In this document: in pieces, positions 34,518-43,903 of the stretch | Position numbering within the stretch: the first letter of the stretch is position 1 | Layout: each line of letters opens with the position of its first letter | NCBI RefSeq assembly: GCF_009708175.1 | Contig: NZ_WMBB01000005.1 | Coordinates: forward strand, 186,001 to 250,000 | Direction: 5' to 3' | From: Nocardia aurantiaca | Lineage (GTDB): Bacteria > Actinomycetota > Actinomycetes > Mycobacteriales > Mycobacteriaceae | Length of the DNA stretch: 64,000 bases | Program-made: the position numbers and the translations under genes | Notes under the pieces: generated by a model | Told to the model about the DNA's origin: nothing | Database searches by the model: none | The model's input: only the letters and a program-made list of their open reading frames with translations

Positions 34518-34802
34518 TCAGTGCAGGACGCCGCCCGGTCGCCGGGTGGACAGGGCTCGTCGGGCGTGGCGGTGGCCGGTGTGCCGCAGGGCGCGTTGGG
34601 TGGCGGAGGGCGGTGGGGAGAGCCGACCGGGAGGGGCGGGTTTCCGGCGGCGCGCGGCCAGAACGCGTTCCAGCCCTTCGGAGATGAAGAATGCGCCGAG
34701 GATCGCGGCGAAGGCGGCGAGGCCCGCGATCAGCGGCGTGGCAATGGTGATCAGAAACAGCCCGAGGACGAATTCTCTTCGAGCGCTGTCGTCTTCGTTC
34801 AT
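34518..34802 (-). CDS. Small membrane protein, hypothetical
   Basis: A 94-residue frame, ATG 34802. A short acidic N-terminus (MNEDDSARREF) is followed by two hydrophobic segments (VLGLFLITIATPLIAGLA, FAAILGAFFISEGLERVLA) and an Arg/Pro-rich tail. No ribosome-binding site is obvious. No family was recognised. It lies downstream of gluD in the same direction but after a hairpin, so it may be independently expressed. The call is tentative. Confidence 0.4.
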   Translation of the reverse strand: MNEDDSARREFVLGLFLITIATPLIAGLAAFAAILGAFFISEGLERVLAARRRKPAPPGRLSPPPSATQRALRHTGHRHARRALSTRRPGGVLH

Positions 34803-34869
34803 GAAAATCAGTATGCGAGCTGGGCGGACCACTTGTCCGCCGGACGGGCGAGCATTCCCGGAATGGCCG

Positions 34870-34904
34870 GTCCCGGTTCGGAGACGGAGCTCGCGAACCG
34901 GGAC
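34870..34904 (-). terminator. Hairpin terminator after gluABCD
   Basis: GTCCCGGTTCG (34870-34880) pairs perfectly with CGAACCGGGAC (34894-34904) over a 13-nt loop. It lies just past the gluD stop at 34912 on the leftward transcript. There is no T-run. Confidence 0.65.
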
Positions 34905-34911
34905 GAGCGGG

Positions 34912-35844
34912 TCACTTCGGCGGCTGGACCGCGTTCGAGATCGCGCCCAGGGCGGTCTGCTCGGCCATGACGACGTCCATGCCGGGCGGAGCGGCGACGG
35001 TGCCCGCCGCGAGAACGGCCCGTGAGCCGCGCTTGCGGGTGCGCAGCCACTTCTCCACGCGTGTGGCGATCACGGTCAGCGCGTAGTTGATGATGATCAT
35101 GATGATCGCCACCACCATCAGCGACGGGATCGGATTCTGTTCCGCCGCACCGAGTTGCGCGCCCGCGCGCACCATCTCCAGATAGGTGATCTGGTAGGCC
35201 AGCGCGGAGTCCTTCAGCGCCACCACCATCTGCGAGATGAGCGCCGGCAGCATGGCGGTGACGGCCTGCGGCAGCAGGATCGACACCATCACCTGCGTTT
35301 TGCGCATGCCCAGCGCGACCGCCGCCTCGTTCTGCCCCTTGGGCAGCGAACGAATGCCGGAGCGCACGATCTCGGCGATGACCGACCCGTTGTAGATGGT
35401 CAATGCCGCCACCGCGGCCGAGAGCGCCAGCTGGTTCGAGGGAAAGACGTTCTGCTTGGCGAACAGGTTGTACAGGAAGATCATCAGGATCAGCACCGGA
35501 ATGGCCCGCGAGATCTCGACGATGAATCCCGCCACCCACCGGACCACGCGATGGTCCGAGAGCCGCAGAATTCCGAATGTCATGCCCAGCACCAGCGCCA
35601 GCACGATCGACAGCGCCGCCGCCTCCAGCGTGCCGCGCAGACCCGGCAGCAGGTAGGTATTCCAGACCTGGCTCTCGGCGAATGGCTTCCACTTGGCGGA
35701 GGTGAACTGCCCCTTATCGGCGAGCCCGTGGTACACGAACCACATCGCCGCCACCACCGCCACGACGACGAGGACCGAATAGACGCGGTTGCGCAGCCGC
35801 GCGCGGGGACCCGGCGCGTCGTAGAGGACCGATGCCGCGGTCAT
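34912..35844 (-). CDS. gluD: Glutamate ABC transporter permease GluD
   Basis: A 310-residue permease of the polar amino-acid uptake (HEAT/HisM) family. The conserved cytoplasmic EAA-like loop is [25 protein letters not shown]-type sequence. Upstream segments include [20 protein letters not shown] and [20 protein letters not shown]. With GluC it forms the channel for glutamate uptake, as in Corynebacterium gluABCD. The start ATG 35844 overlaps the gluC stop (ATGA). It is the last gene of the operon. Confidence 0.9.
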   Translation of the reverse strand: MTAASVLYDAPGPRARLRNRVYSVLVVVAVVAAMWFVYHGLADKGQFTSAKWKPFAESQVWNTYLLPGLRGTLEAAALSIVLALVLGMTFGILRLSDHRVVRWVAGFIVEISRAIPVLILMIFLYNLFAKQNVFPSNQLALSAAVAALTIYNGSVIAEIVRSGIRSLPKGQNEAAVALGMRKTQVMVSILLPQAVTAMLPALISQMVVALKDSALAYQITYLEMVRAGAQLGAAEQNPIPSLMVVAIIMIIINYALTVIATRVEKWLRTRKRGSRAVLAAGTVAAPPGMDVVMAEQTALGAISNAVQPPK

Positions 35845-36521
35845 CGCGCCACCTCGAATCGCTTGGCCAGCCAACCGAACAACAGACCGGTCGGCAGGGT
35901 CAGAATGATGAACCCGAGCGCGAAGATGGCGCCGATGTTCAGCACCGCCGCCTCGTTCTCGTTCATCTCCGACATGAGCAGCGCGGCCTCACCGACGCCG
36001 ATGGCCGAGGCGATGGTCGAATTCTTGGTCAGCGCGATGAACACGCTGCCCAGCGGTGCGATGACCGCCCGAAACGCCTGCGGCAGCACCACGAAGCGCA
36101 GATTCTGCCCGAAGGTGAACCCCAGCGAGCGCCCCGCCTCCGACTGCCCGAACGGCACGGTATTGATGCCCGACCGCAGCGACTCGCACACGAAAGCCGC
36201 GGTGTAGACGCTCAATCCGACGATGGCGAACCGGAAACTGTTCTCCGAGATGCTGTCCGGCCCCTCGGGCGCGAGCCGCAGCCCGAGCGTCGAGTACAGG
36301 CCCAGCGAGCAGAACACGATGATCAGCGTGAGCGGCGTATTGCGAATGATGTTGACGTACAGGGTGCCGATCCAGCGGGCGATCGGAATCGGTGACACCC
36401 GCATGGCCGCGACGACGGTGCCGAGAATCAGCGCCCAGAATGCCGAATACAGCGTCAATTCGATGGTCACCCAGAACGCATTGAGCAGTTTGGTGTGATA
36501 GTTGGAGATCAAGTCGAACAC
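35841..36521 (-). CDS. gluC: Glutamate ABC transporter permease GluC
   Basis: A 226-residue inner-membrane permease ([60 protein letters not shown]). It pairs with GluD. Gene order gluA-gluB-gluC-gluD on the leftward strand matches Corynebacterium and mycobacterial glutamate uptake systems. A 91-bp gap follows gluB. Confidence 0.9.
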   Translation of the reverse strand: MFDLISNYHTKLLNAFWVTIELTLYSAFWALILGTVVAAMRVSPIPIARWIGTLYVNIIRNTPLTLIIVFCSLGLYSTLGLRLAPEGPDSISENSFRFAIVGLSVYTAAFVCESLRSGINTVPFGQSEAGRSLGFTFGQNLRFVVLPQAFRAVIAPLGSVFIALTKNSTIASAIGVGEAALLMSEMNENEAAVLNIGAIFALGFIILTLPTGLLFGWLAKRFEVAR

Positions 36522-36612
36522 GACTGCCCCATTCCTCCGATCGGAAAACGAAGCGGGCCAGATGATTTCGACAACCGATGCCGGTCGAAATCACCCGGCC
36601 CGCGTCCGTGCA

Positions 36613-37452
36613 TCAGTACCGGTCGACCTTGGGCGGCTCCGGGATCTGGAAGCCGGTGCTGCCGAAGTTCTTCTCCAGCGCGGCCTTCCACGCGCCGGAG
36701 GTGATCATGGCGTCGATGGCGTCATTGATCTTGCCGCGCGACTCGGTGTCGCCCTTCTTCACGCCGATGCCGTACTTCTCGGTGGTGAAGGTGTTGCCGA
36801 CCACCTTCAGCGCGCCCGGCGACTGCGCCGCGTAACCGCGCAGGATGATGTCGTCGGTGCTGACCGCGTCGACCGCGCCGGACTTCAGCGCCTCCACACA
36901 CAGCGAGTAGGTGTCGTACTCCTGCAGCTGAACTTCCTTGGCGCTGACGTACTTCTCCTTGATGTTCTGCGCCGGGGTGGAGCCCTTGACCGAGCACAGC
37001 TTCTTGTTGCCGTTCAGCGATTCCGGCCCGGTGATGTCGGTGTTGTCCGACCGCACCAGCAGCGACTGCCCGGTAATGAAGTAGGGGCCCGCGAAGTCGA
37101 CCTTCTGCTTGCGCGCATCGGTGATCGAGTAGGTGGCGACAATGAAGTCGACCTGCCCGTTCTGGATCAGCGTCTCGCGCTGCGCCGACGGCGATTCCTT
37201 GAATGTGATGTTCTCCGGCTTCACACCCATCTTGTCGGCCACGTACGTGGCGACGTCGACGTCGAAACCGCTGTGGCTGCCGTCCTTGTTCAGCAGTCCC
37301 AGACCCGGCTGGTCGTACTTGATGCCGATGGTGAGTTTGCCGTCGGCCGCATGCTGGCTGGCAGTCTTGTTGCTGCTGCCGCCACAGGCGGTGACGGTGA
37401 GCGCCAGGGCAGCCACTCCGGCGGCGATCCGGATTGCGTGGTTGATCCTCAT
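36613..37452 (-). CDS. gluB: Glutamate-binding lipoprotein GluB
   Basis: A 279-residue family 3 solute-binding lipoprotein. The signal peptide ends with lipobox VTAC, Cys23. The binding domain contains KLTIGIKYDQPGLGLLNKDG, GFDVDVATYVADKMGV, VDFIVATYSITDARKQKVDF and KLCSVKGSTPAQNIKEKYV, typical of glutamate/glutamine-binding proteins. It captures substrate outside the membrane for GluCD/GluA. Confidence 0.9.
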   Translation of the reverse strand: MRINHAIRIAAGVAALALTVTACGGSSNKTASQHAADGKLTIGIKYDQPGLGLLNKDGSHSGFDVDVATYVADKMGVKPENITFKESPSAQRETLIQNGQVDFIVATYSITDARKQKVDFAGPYFITGQSLLVRSDNTDITGPESLNGNKKLCSVKGSTPAQNIKEKYVSAKEVQLQEYDTYSLCVEALKSGAVDAVSTDDIILRGYAAQSPGALKVVGNTFTTEKYGIGVKKGDTESRGKINDAIDAMITSGAWKAALEKNFGSTGFQIPEPPKVDRY

Positions 37453-37504
37453 CGAACGTCCTGTTCTCTCGTGGAGTGCGGGAGTCTTCCCTTGTGGAGT
37501 GGAA

Positions 37505-38272
37505 TCAGTGGGAGAGGATCTTGCCCAGGAAGTCCCTGGCGCGATCCGATTTCGGTGCGGTGAAGAAGGATTCGGGCTCGGTGTCCTCGACGATCTGCCC
37601 GTCGGCCATGAACAGCACCCGATTGCCCGCGCGCCGTGCGAACCCCATCTCGTGCGTGACGACCAGCATGGTCATGCCGTCCTTGGCCAGTCCGACCATG
37701 ACCTCGAGCACCTCGGACACCATCTCCGGGTCCAGCGCGGAGGTCGGCTCGTCGAACAGCATCACCTTCGGGCTCATGGCCAGTGCGCGCGCGATGGCAA
37801 CGCGCTGCTGCTGCCCGCCGGACAGCTGCGCCGGATACTTGTCGGCCTGATTGGCGATGCCCACCCGGTCGAGCAACTCCAGCGCCCTGGCGCGGGCCGC
37901 GGTCTTGTCGACGCGCCGCACCTTGACCGGCGCGAGCATGACGTTGTCGAGAATGGTCTTGTGCGCGAACAGGTTGAACTGCTGGAACACCATGCCCACG
38001 TCGGCGCGCAGCTTCGCGAGGGCCTTGCCTTCCTCGGGCAGTTTCACGCCGTCGACGGCGATTTCCCCGGAGTCGATGGTCTCGAGCCGGTTGATGGTTC
38101 GGCACAGGGTCGACTTGCCGGAGCCCGAGGGTCCCACCACGATCACGACCTGCCCCTTGGGCACCTCGAGATTGATGTCACGCAATACGTGCAGCGAGCC
38201 GAAGTGCTTGTCCACGTTCCGCATCGAGATCATCGGCGCGGGAATGCTGATGGGATCGGCCACGTCGGTCAT
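37505..38272 (-). CDS. gluA: Glutamate ABC transporter ATP-binding protein GluA
   Basis: A 255-residue ATPase of the polar amino-acid type: Walker [11 protein letters not shown]-loop VFQQFNLF, signature LSGGQQQR, Walker [14 protein letters not shown]-loop VTHE. It is first in the leftward gluABCD operon. ATG 38272 ([10 protein letters not shown]) is chosen. The 237-bp divergent spacer towards miaB holds the operon promoter. Confidence 0.93.
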   Translation of the reverse strand: MTDVADPISIPAPMISMRNVDKHFGSLHVLRDINLEVPKGQVVIVVGPSGSGKSTLCRTINRLETIDSGEIAVDGVKLPEEGKALAKLRADVGMVFQQFNLFAHKTILDNVMLAPVKVRRVDKTAARARALELLDRVGIANQADKYPAQLSGGQQQRVAIARALAMSPKVMLFDEPTSALDPEMVSEVLEVMVGLAKDGMTMLVVTHEMGFARRAGNRVLFMADGQIVEDTEPESFFTAPKSDRARDFLGKILSH

Positions 38273-38509
38273 GACCAGTGACCCTAACCACCTCGCGCCC
38301 GAAATGCTTGCCTTTGCCGGGGTAGCTCGCACTGTGGCAGGACTCGTATACCCGCGCAACCAGCGATTGACGCTGCTGAGAACACCGCCGCCCGGTCGGA
38401 CGATGATTCGGTGACGATTCCATGACCGCCACCCGGCCGCTGCGAGACCCGGATCACGCAGCCCGGACGGGGTTCATGGTCTCCGCGGGGCAGCTATTAC
38501 CCTGGTTGG

Positions 38510-40033
38510 GTGAATTCCCCGGCCCGGACCTACGAGGTCCGCACCTATGGCTGCCAGATGAACGTGCACGACTCCGAGCGGCTCTCGGGTCTGCTCGAGG
38601 ACGCCGGTTACGTCAAAGCCGTGGCCGGCGACACCGCTGACCTGGTCGTCTTCAATACCTGCGCGGTGCGTGAGAACGCCGACAACAAGCTGTACGGCAC
38701 CCTCGGCCACCTCGCGCCCATCAAGGCCGGCCGTCCGGGCATGCAGATCGCCGTCGGCGGCTGCCTGGCGCAGAAGGACCGCGACACCGTGGTCAAGAAG
38801 GCGCCCTGGGTGGATGTGGTGTTCGGCACCCACAACATCGGCTCGCTGCCGGTGCTGCTGGAGCGGGCCCGCCACAATGAGGAAGCCCAGGTCGAGATCA
38901 TCGAATCCCTGGAGGCGTTCCCGTCGACGCTGCCCGCCAAGCGCGAGTCCGCGTACGCGGGCTGGGTGTCGATCTCGGTGGGCTGCAACAACACCTGCAC
39001 GTTCTGCATCGTCCCGGCACTGCGTGGCAAGGAGGTCGACCGGAGGCCCGGCGACGTGCTCGCCGAGGTGCAGGCGCTGGTCGAGCAGGGCGTGCTGGAG
39101 GTGACGCTGCTCGGCCAGAACGTGAACTCCTACGGCGTCTCCTTCGCCGATCCCGAGGAGCCCCGCGACCGCGGCGCTTTCGCGAAACTGTTGCGCGCCA
39201 CCGGAAATATCGAGGGCCTCGAGCGCGTGCGCTTCACCTCCCCGCACCCGGCCGAGTTCACCGACGACGTCATCGAGGCCATGGCCGAGACCCCGAACGT
39301 CTGCCCGCAGCTGCACATGCCGCTGCAGTCCGGCTCGGACCGGGTGCTCAAGGCCATGCGCCGCTCGTACCGCAGCGCCAAGTTCCTGGGGATCATCGAG
39401 AAGGTGCGCGCGGCCATGCCGCATGCCGCCATCACCACCGACATCATCGTCGGCTTCCCGGGCGAGACCGAGGAGGACTTCCAGGCGACGCTGGATGTGG
39501 TGCGGCAGGCGCGATTCACCAGCGCCTACACCTTCCAGTACTCGATCCGGCCGGGCACGCCCGCGGCGACCATGCCGGATCAGCTGCCGAAGGAGGTCGT
39601 GCAGGAGCGCTACGACCGGCTCATCGCACTGCAGGAGCAGATTTCGCTCGAGGGCAATCAGGCGTTGATCGGCTCGACGGTCGAACTGCTGGTCGCCGAG
39701 GGCGCGGGCAAGAAGAACGACAGGACCGCGCGCATGTCGGGTCGCGCTCGCGACGGCCGCCTCGTGCACTTCCGGCCGCCCGTGGATCCGGCTTCGGGCA
39801 ATGAGATCCGGCCCGGCGATGTGATCACCGTCGATGTCACCGGTGCGGCTCCGCACTACCTGATCGCCGACGGCGAGGTGCTGAGCCACCGCCGGACCCG
39901 GGCCGGTGACGCGCATGAGCGGGGCATCACGCCCAAGACCGCGCCCATTGGCGTCGGCCTGGGCTTGCCGCGCGTCGGCGTGCCCGTGGTGGAGCCGGTG
40001 GCGTCGGGCTGCGGCTCCGCCTGCGGTGAGTAG
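38510..40033 (+). CDS. miaB: tRNA-2-methylthio-N6-dimethylallyladenosine synthase MiaB
   Basis: A 507-residue radical-SAM methylthiotransferase acting on isopentenyl-A37 of tRNAs reading UNN codons. The N-terminal UPF0004 domain has cysteines in [15 protein letters not shown] and GGCLAQK. The radical-SAM cluster CNNTCTFC has Cys159, 163 and 166. A TRAM domain follows near 390-460. Start GTG 38510. Its partner miaA lies 6.3 kb downstream. The tail after the TRAM domain (about 460-507) is Gly/Val-rich and ends GCGSACGE. Confidence 0.95.
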   Translation: MNSPARTYEVRTYGCQMNVHDSERLSGLLEDAGYVKAVAGDTADLVVFNTCAVRENADNKLYGTLGHLAPIKAGRPGMQIAVGGCLAQKDRDTVVKKAPWVDVVFGTHNIGSLPVLLERARHNEEAQVEIIESLEAFPSTLPAKRESAYAGWVSISVGCNNTCTFCIVPALRGKEVDRRPGDVLAEVQALVEQGVLEVTLLGQNVNSYGVSFADPEEPRDRGAFAKLLRATGNIEGLERVRFTSPHPAEFTDDVIEAMAETPNVCPQLHMPLQSGSDRVLKAMRRSYRSAKFLGIIEKVRAAMPHAAITTDIIVGFPGETEEDFQATLDVVRQARFTSAYTFQYSIRPGTPAATMPDQLPKEVVQERYDRLIALQEQISLEGNQALIGSTVELLVAEGAGKKNDRTARMSGRARDGRLVHFRPPVDPASGNEIRPGDVITVDVTGAAPHYLIADGEVLSHRRTRAGDAHERGITPKTAPIGVGLGLPRVGVPVVEPVASGCGSACGE

Positions 40034-40327
40034 CGGCCCCGTCATACGGCATGCTGTCGGCCGGGGTCCAGGATTCCACGGCGGACCGGTGGATTCCGGC
40101 CGACAACGCGCCGGAGGGACAAGGGATCGCTGGCGACGTCGCGCGGCGGATCCCGGCAATCGTGGGGTCGGTGTCAACTACGCAACGTCATAGGGCAGGA
40201 TCCCTGGGGGGACGTGCGGTGGATTCGCCGTCGCGGGAACTCCGCCCACGCCGACCCATCAGCGCGGCGCGGGAGCGCTGTGCAGGAATTCGAGCAGCCA
40301 CCGGCGTGAGCGAGGATCGCAGCGGTT

Positions 40328-41029
40328 ATGACCGAGCAGCAGCCCACCGGCCCCGACGAGCCTCGTGACCGGCCGGAGAACCCGGAAGACGAAGCAGCAC
40401 AATCGGACACGGCGTCGGAGCAGGCGCCCGAGGCGAATGAGGAGAGCATGAAGGCCGCCGAGAACAGTCAAGACTTCGAGGCGTTCCGCGCGGACCTCGA
40501 GGCCGTCGAACGCAAGATCGCCGGAGAGATCGACCCGGGCATGCGCGCCATGGTCGTGGCCGGCTCGGTGTTCGTGCTGCTGGCCACGCTGGTGCTGCCG
40601 CACGCGGGCAAGACCCGCGGCTTCGATGTGCTGCTGTACGACACGGTCGCCCAGAGCGACCACATCGGACTGCCCTCCCGTGTGTTCGTCTGGTTCGTGG
40701 TCGTCTTCGGCATCGGCTTCTCCATGCTGGCGCTCATCACCCGCCGCTGGCTGCTCGCCTGGATCGCGGTCGCGGGTTCGGCCGTCGGCAGCGTGTTCGG
40801 CGTGCTGTCCATCTGGCACCGCCAGACCCCGGGCCTCGGCAACTACCACGGCGCGGGCCCGGGCATCGGCCTGATCATCGCCACCATCGCCATCATCGTG
40901 CTGACCTTCCACTGGGTCCGGGTAGTGTGGGCGCGCACCTCGGTGCAGCTGGCCGCCGAGGAACAGCGCCGCTCGGCCGAGGCCCACGCCGAGGAGCAGC
41001 GGCGCCGCCGCCTGTTCGGCGAGGACTGA
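40328..41029 (+). CDS. Conserved membrane protein (Rv2732c type)
   Basis: A 233-residue protein. An acidic, disordered N-terminus (about 1-70) leads to four membrane segments (MVVAGSVFVLLATLVLPHAG, RVFVWFVVVFGIGFSMLALI, LLAWIAVAGSAVGSVFGVLS, IGLIIATIAIIVLTFHWVRV) and a charged C-terminus, EEQRRRRLFGED. Location between miaB and the DUF349 gene matches mycobacterial Rv2732c. Function is unknown. A strong terminator follows. Confidence 0.82.
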   Translation: MTEQQPTGPDEPRDRPENPEDEAAQSDTASEQAPEANEESMKAAENSQDFEAFRADLEAVERKIAGEIDPGMRAMVVAGSVFVLLATLVLPHAGKTRGFDVLLYDTVAQSDHIGLPSRVFVWFVVVFGIGFSMLALITRRWLLAWIAVAGSAVGSVFGVLSIWHRQTPGLGNYHGAGPGIGLIIATIAIIVLTFHWVRVVWARTSVQLAAEEQRRSAEAHAEEQRRRRLFGED

Positions 41030-41041
41030 GATTTCCGCGAG

Positions 41042-41083
41042 AGGCTCGGCGGCAACCGAATGAGGTTGCCGCCGAGCCTTTTT
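41042..41083 (+). terminator. Strong intrinsic terminator
   Basis: Perfect 16-bp stem: AGGCTCGGCGGCAACC (41042-41057) with GGTTGCCGCCGAGCCT (41064-41079), a 6-nt loop and a run of five T ending at 41083. It ends the miaB-side transcript and faces the convergent MFS gene. Confidence 0.95.
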
Positions 41084-41100
41084 CGTGCCGGCTTGCCGGG

Positions 41101-42507
41101 TCAGGCCGATGCGCGGTCGGGACGGTAGGCGAGTCCGGCGATCATGGCTGCCAGGCCTGCGACCACCATGTAGAGCCAGCCCGCGCGGAACTCGGTCATG
41201 GTGCGGTGGGCGGCGTCGCCGAGGATGGCGGTCAGGATGGCGACGCCGAGGGCGGAGCTGGTCTGGCGGGCCATCATCACGGTGCCGGAGCCCAGCGAGA
41301 TCTGGTCGGCGGGCAGCAGGGTCGACGCGCCGAACAGCGGCGGTTGCAGCAGCGCGGTGCTGGCGCCGGCCAGGATCGCGCCCGGGACCATCACCACCGC
41401 ATACGAGTTCGAGAAGCCGCTGGCCAGCACCCACCAGGCGCAGCCCAGGGCGATGGTCGCGCCGCCCAGCGCGGCCGAGGCGCGGGGCCCGACCAGGGCG
41501 ATGAAACGGCCGGACAGCGGGGACAGCAGCAGACAGGTGATCGGCATGGCGGCCACGCCGAGGCTGGCACGCAGGGTCGAATAGTGCCATTCCTCGGTCA
41601 TGAACAGCGTCGCCTCCAGGATCATGGCGGCGAAGGCCAGGTAGTAGCAGAAGACGCCGAGGGTAGCGGTGCGAAACGGGCGGTGCCGCAACACGATCGG
41701 GCTCACCACCGGGTCGGGGTGGTGGCGCACGTGGCGGGCGAACAGGGCGGTCGACGCGATGGCGGCGACGAGGCAGCCCAGGGTGCCCGGCGCGGTGTAG
41801 CCCCAGTCGGTGGCCTGCACGAACACCGTGGTGAAGGCAGCGGTGGCCCCGAGGATCAGGGCCGCGCCCAGCAGATCCAATCGGCGGTTGGCCCGCTGCC
41901 GGATATCGGGCAGCACGCGCAGTCCGAAGGCGAAGGCCACCACCGCGAACGGCACGTTCAGCAGGAAGATCCAGCGCCATCCGGCCTGGAGCAGCAGCCC
42001 GCCGATGACCGGGCCGCTCGCGCCGCCCGCCGCGGCGATGGCGGTCCAGATGCCCATGACGGTGGCGTGCTCGTGCTTCGGGAAGACCGGCAGCACCAGG
42101 CCGAGGCCGGTCGGAATGAGCAGGGCGGCGGCCGCGGCCTGGAGCACGCGGGCGACGATGAGCACCGCCAGGTTCGGGGCCAGGCCACAGGCGACGGAGG
42201 CCAGACCGAAAAGCGCTATGCCGAGCAGGAATCCGCGCTTGCGACCGGTATCGTCGGCGAACCGACCGGCCGGAACCAGCAGCGCGGCCATCACGATGGT
42301 GTAGGCGTTCAGGGTCCACGAGACCGCGCCGGTCGAGGCGTGCCCGAAGGACTGCTCCAGGGCGGGGAAGGCGACGATGACCGCGAACAGATCCAGAATG
42401 GCCAGGTATTGGGCGATCGCGGCGATCGCCAGCACCCGCCATCGACGCGGGTCGGCAAACGTATCCGATTGGGGGAGTGCGGGTATCGATTCGGTCGTCG
42501 TGGTCAT
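41101..42507 (-). CDS. MFS drug-efflux transporter (DHA2, 14-helix type)
   Basis: A 468-residue major-facilitator antiporter. Motif A-like GRFADDTGRKRGFLLG follows the second helix, and motif C-like GPVIGGLLLQAGWRWIF marks export. It has more than 12 hydrophobic segments. It probably exports toxic compounds by proton exchange. ATG 42507 is chosen. It is divergent from a GlxA-type regulator that likely controls it through the short spacer containing a GTGGCA-TGCCAC palindrome. Confidence 0.88.
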   Translation of the reverse strand: MTTTTESIPALPQSDTFADPRRWRVLAIAAIAQYLAILDLFAVIVAFPALEQSFGHASTGAVSWTLNAYTIVMAALLVPAGRFADDTGRKRGFLLGIALFGLASVACGLAPNLAVLIVARVLQAAAAALLIPTGLGLVLPVFPKHEHATVMGIWTAIAAAGGASGPVIGGLLLQAGWRWIFLLNVPFAVVAFAFGLRVLPDIRQRANRRLDLLGAALILGATAAFTTVFVQATDWGYTAPGTLGCLVAAIASTALFARHVRHHPDPVVSPIVLRHRPFRTATLGVFCYYLAFAAMILEATLFMTEEWHYSTLRASLGVAAMPITCLLLSPLSGRFIALVGPRASAALGGATIALGCAWWVLASGFSNSYAVVMVPGAILAGASTALLQPPLFGASTLLPADQISLGSGTVMMARQTSSALGVAILTAILGDAAHRTMTEFRAGWLYMVVAGLAAMIAGLAYRPDRASA

Positions 42508-42543
42508 GTCTTCGACTATGCGAAGCCGCGGACCGATCCACGA

Positions 42544-42559
42544 GTGGCAGGAATGCCAC
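42544..42559. promoter_or_regulatory. Short palindrome between MFS and GlxA genes
   Basis: GTGGCA (42544-42549) and TGCCAC (42554-42559) form perfect 6-bp arms with a 4-nt spacer. The hexamer TAGATT occurs at 42567 and 42591 just downstream. Possible operator or promoter parts for the divergent MFS and GlxA genes. Confidence 0.4.
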
Positions 42560-42602
42560 ACAGCGCTAGATTTCTGACATCTTGCGGCGTTAGATTCGAG
42601 CC

Positions 42603-43610
42603 ATGGATTCGAACGGTGCTGGAACCCTGGCGGTCGCCGTCGCGCCCGGCATGCCCATCTTCGAGGTGGCCATCCCCTATCAGGTCTTCTACGAGCCGCC
42701 CCTCGGAGTCGACCCCGCCACCTGGTACGACTTCCGGCTCTGCGGCCCCCGCGCCACCCGGCACGCCACCCTGCGAGATCCGTTCGTGGCCTTGACCGAT
42801 CACGACTACGACGACCTCATTCGAGCCGACACCGTGATCGTCCCCTCCACCCCGAACGTCCGCGAGGATCCGCCCGCCGACCTGGTCGACGCCGTCCACG
42901 CCGCCTACGAGCGCGGCGCCCGCATCGCCTCCCTGTGCACCGGCGCCTTCGTCCTGGCCGCCGCGGGTCTGCTCGACGGCCGCCGCATGACCACCCACTG
43001 GCGTCACATCGCCGCCCTCCGCGACCGCCACCCCCACCTCGACATCGACCCCGGCGTCCTCTACATCGACGACGGCCGCATCCTCACCAGCGCCGGCACC
43101 ATGGCCGGCATGGACCTGTGCATCCACCTGATCCGCAAGGACCTCGGCGCCCAGGCCGCCAATGCCGCCGCCCGCTACCTGGTCGTCTCACCCCACCGCG
43201 CCGGCGGCCAGGCCCAATACCTGCAATCCCCGGTCCCCGCCCACCCCGCCGACTCCGGCCTGGCCGCCACCCTCGAATGGGCCCTCACCAATCTCGAATG
43301 CGCCCTGACAGTTTCGGACCTGGCCGCCCACGCCAACCTCAGCGAACGCACCCTCGCCCGTCGCTTCCACGCCGAACTCGGCGGTACCCCCCTGCGATGG
43401 CTCCTCACCCAACGCCTCATCCGCGCCCGAGAACTCCTGGAACGCACCGACCTCCCCGTCGACGTCGTAGCCGCCCGCTGCGGGCTCGGCACCGCAGCCA
43501 ACCTTCGCATCCACTTCAACCGCGAGGTAGGCCTCTCCCCGAGCGAATACCGCCGCTCCCACCGCCCCACCCGCCACGAGGTCATCACCGACCCGGCCCG
43601 ACTCTCCTGA
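42603..43610 (+). CDS. GlxA-family AraC regulator with DJ-1/PfpI domain
   Basis: A 335-residue regulator. The N-terminal DJ-1/PfpI domain (LAVAVAPGMPIFEVAIPYQV, with the cysteine elbow ASLCTGAFVLAAAGLLDG) is followed by a C-terminal AraC-type double helix-turn-helix (LTVSDLAAHANLSERTLARR, RRFHAELGGTPLRWLLTQRL, LSPSEYRRSHRP). GlxA-type proteins sense small molecules and control neighbouring transport or catabolic genes. It is divergent from the MFS transporter, 95 bp apart. Confidence 0.9.
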   Translation: MDSNGAGTLAVAVAPGMPIFEVAIPYQVFYEPPLGVDPATWYDFRLCGPRATRHATLRDPFVALTDHDYDDLIRADTVIVPSTPNVREDPPADLVDAVHAAYERGARIASLCTGAFVLAAAGLLDGRRMTTHWRHIAALRDRHPHLDIDPGVLYIDDGRILTSAGTMAGMDLCIHLIRKDLGAQAANAAARYLVVSPHRAGGQAQYLQSPVPAHPADSGLAATLEWALTNLECALTVSDLAAHANLSERTLARRFHAELGGTPLRWLLTQRLIRARELLERTDLPVDVVAARCGLGTAANLRIHFNREVGLSPSEYRRSHRPTRHEVITDPARLS

Positions 43611-43868
43611 CAGGTAGCGGTCCGGCAGCCTCGATCGAGACCTGTTTCCTGAAGGGCGGAAATTGGATTCGGACGCCACGGAATTCGGCGTTCTGGCCGA
43701 TGCCGTGGGAGGCTGCAACGCCCTGTCCGCCAATGACTCTCCAGCCAAGGCGGGGGCGAGATCGTTCTCCGGGGGCGCGACCTGACCGGCCACGCCGGTC
43801 GCGATCGGCTCTTCTCGATTCGGCGCCATACACCGAGCCGGATCACCGACCGCACACCCGAGACGGTA

Positions 43869-43899
43869 ATCGCCTGGGCCGCAGGGGAACCCAGGCGAT
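43869..43899. terminator. Hairpin after DUF349 gene
   Basis: ATCGCCTGGG (43869-43878) pairs with CCCAGGCGAT (43890-43899), 10 bp perfect, with an 11-nt loop. It lies 4 bp past the end of the leftward DUF349 gene. No T-run on either strand. Confidence 0.6.
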
Positions 43900-43903
43900 C
43901 GGC

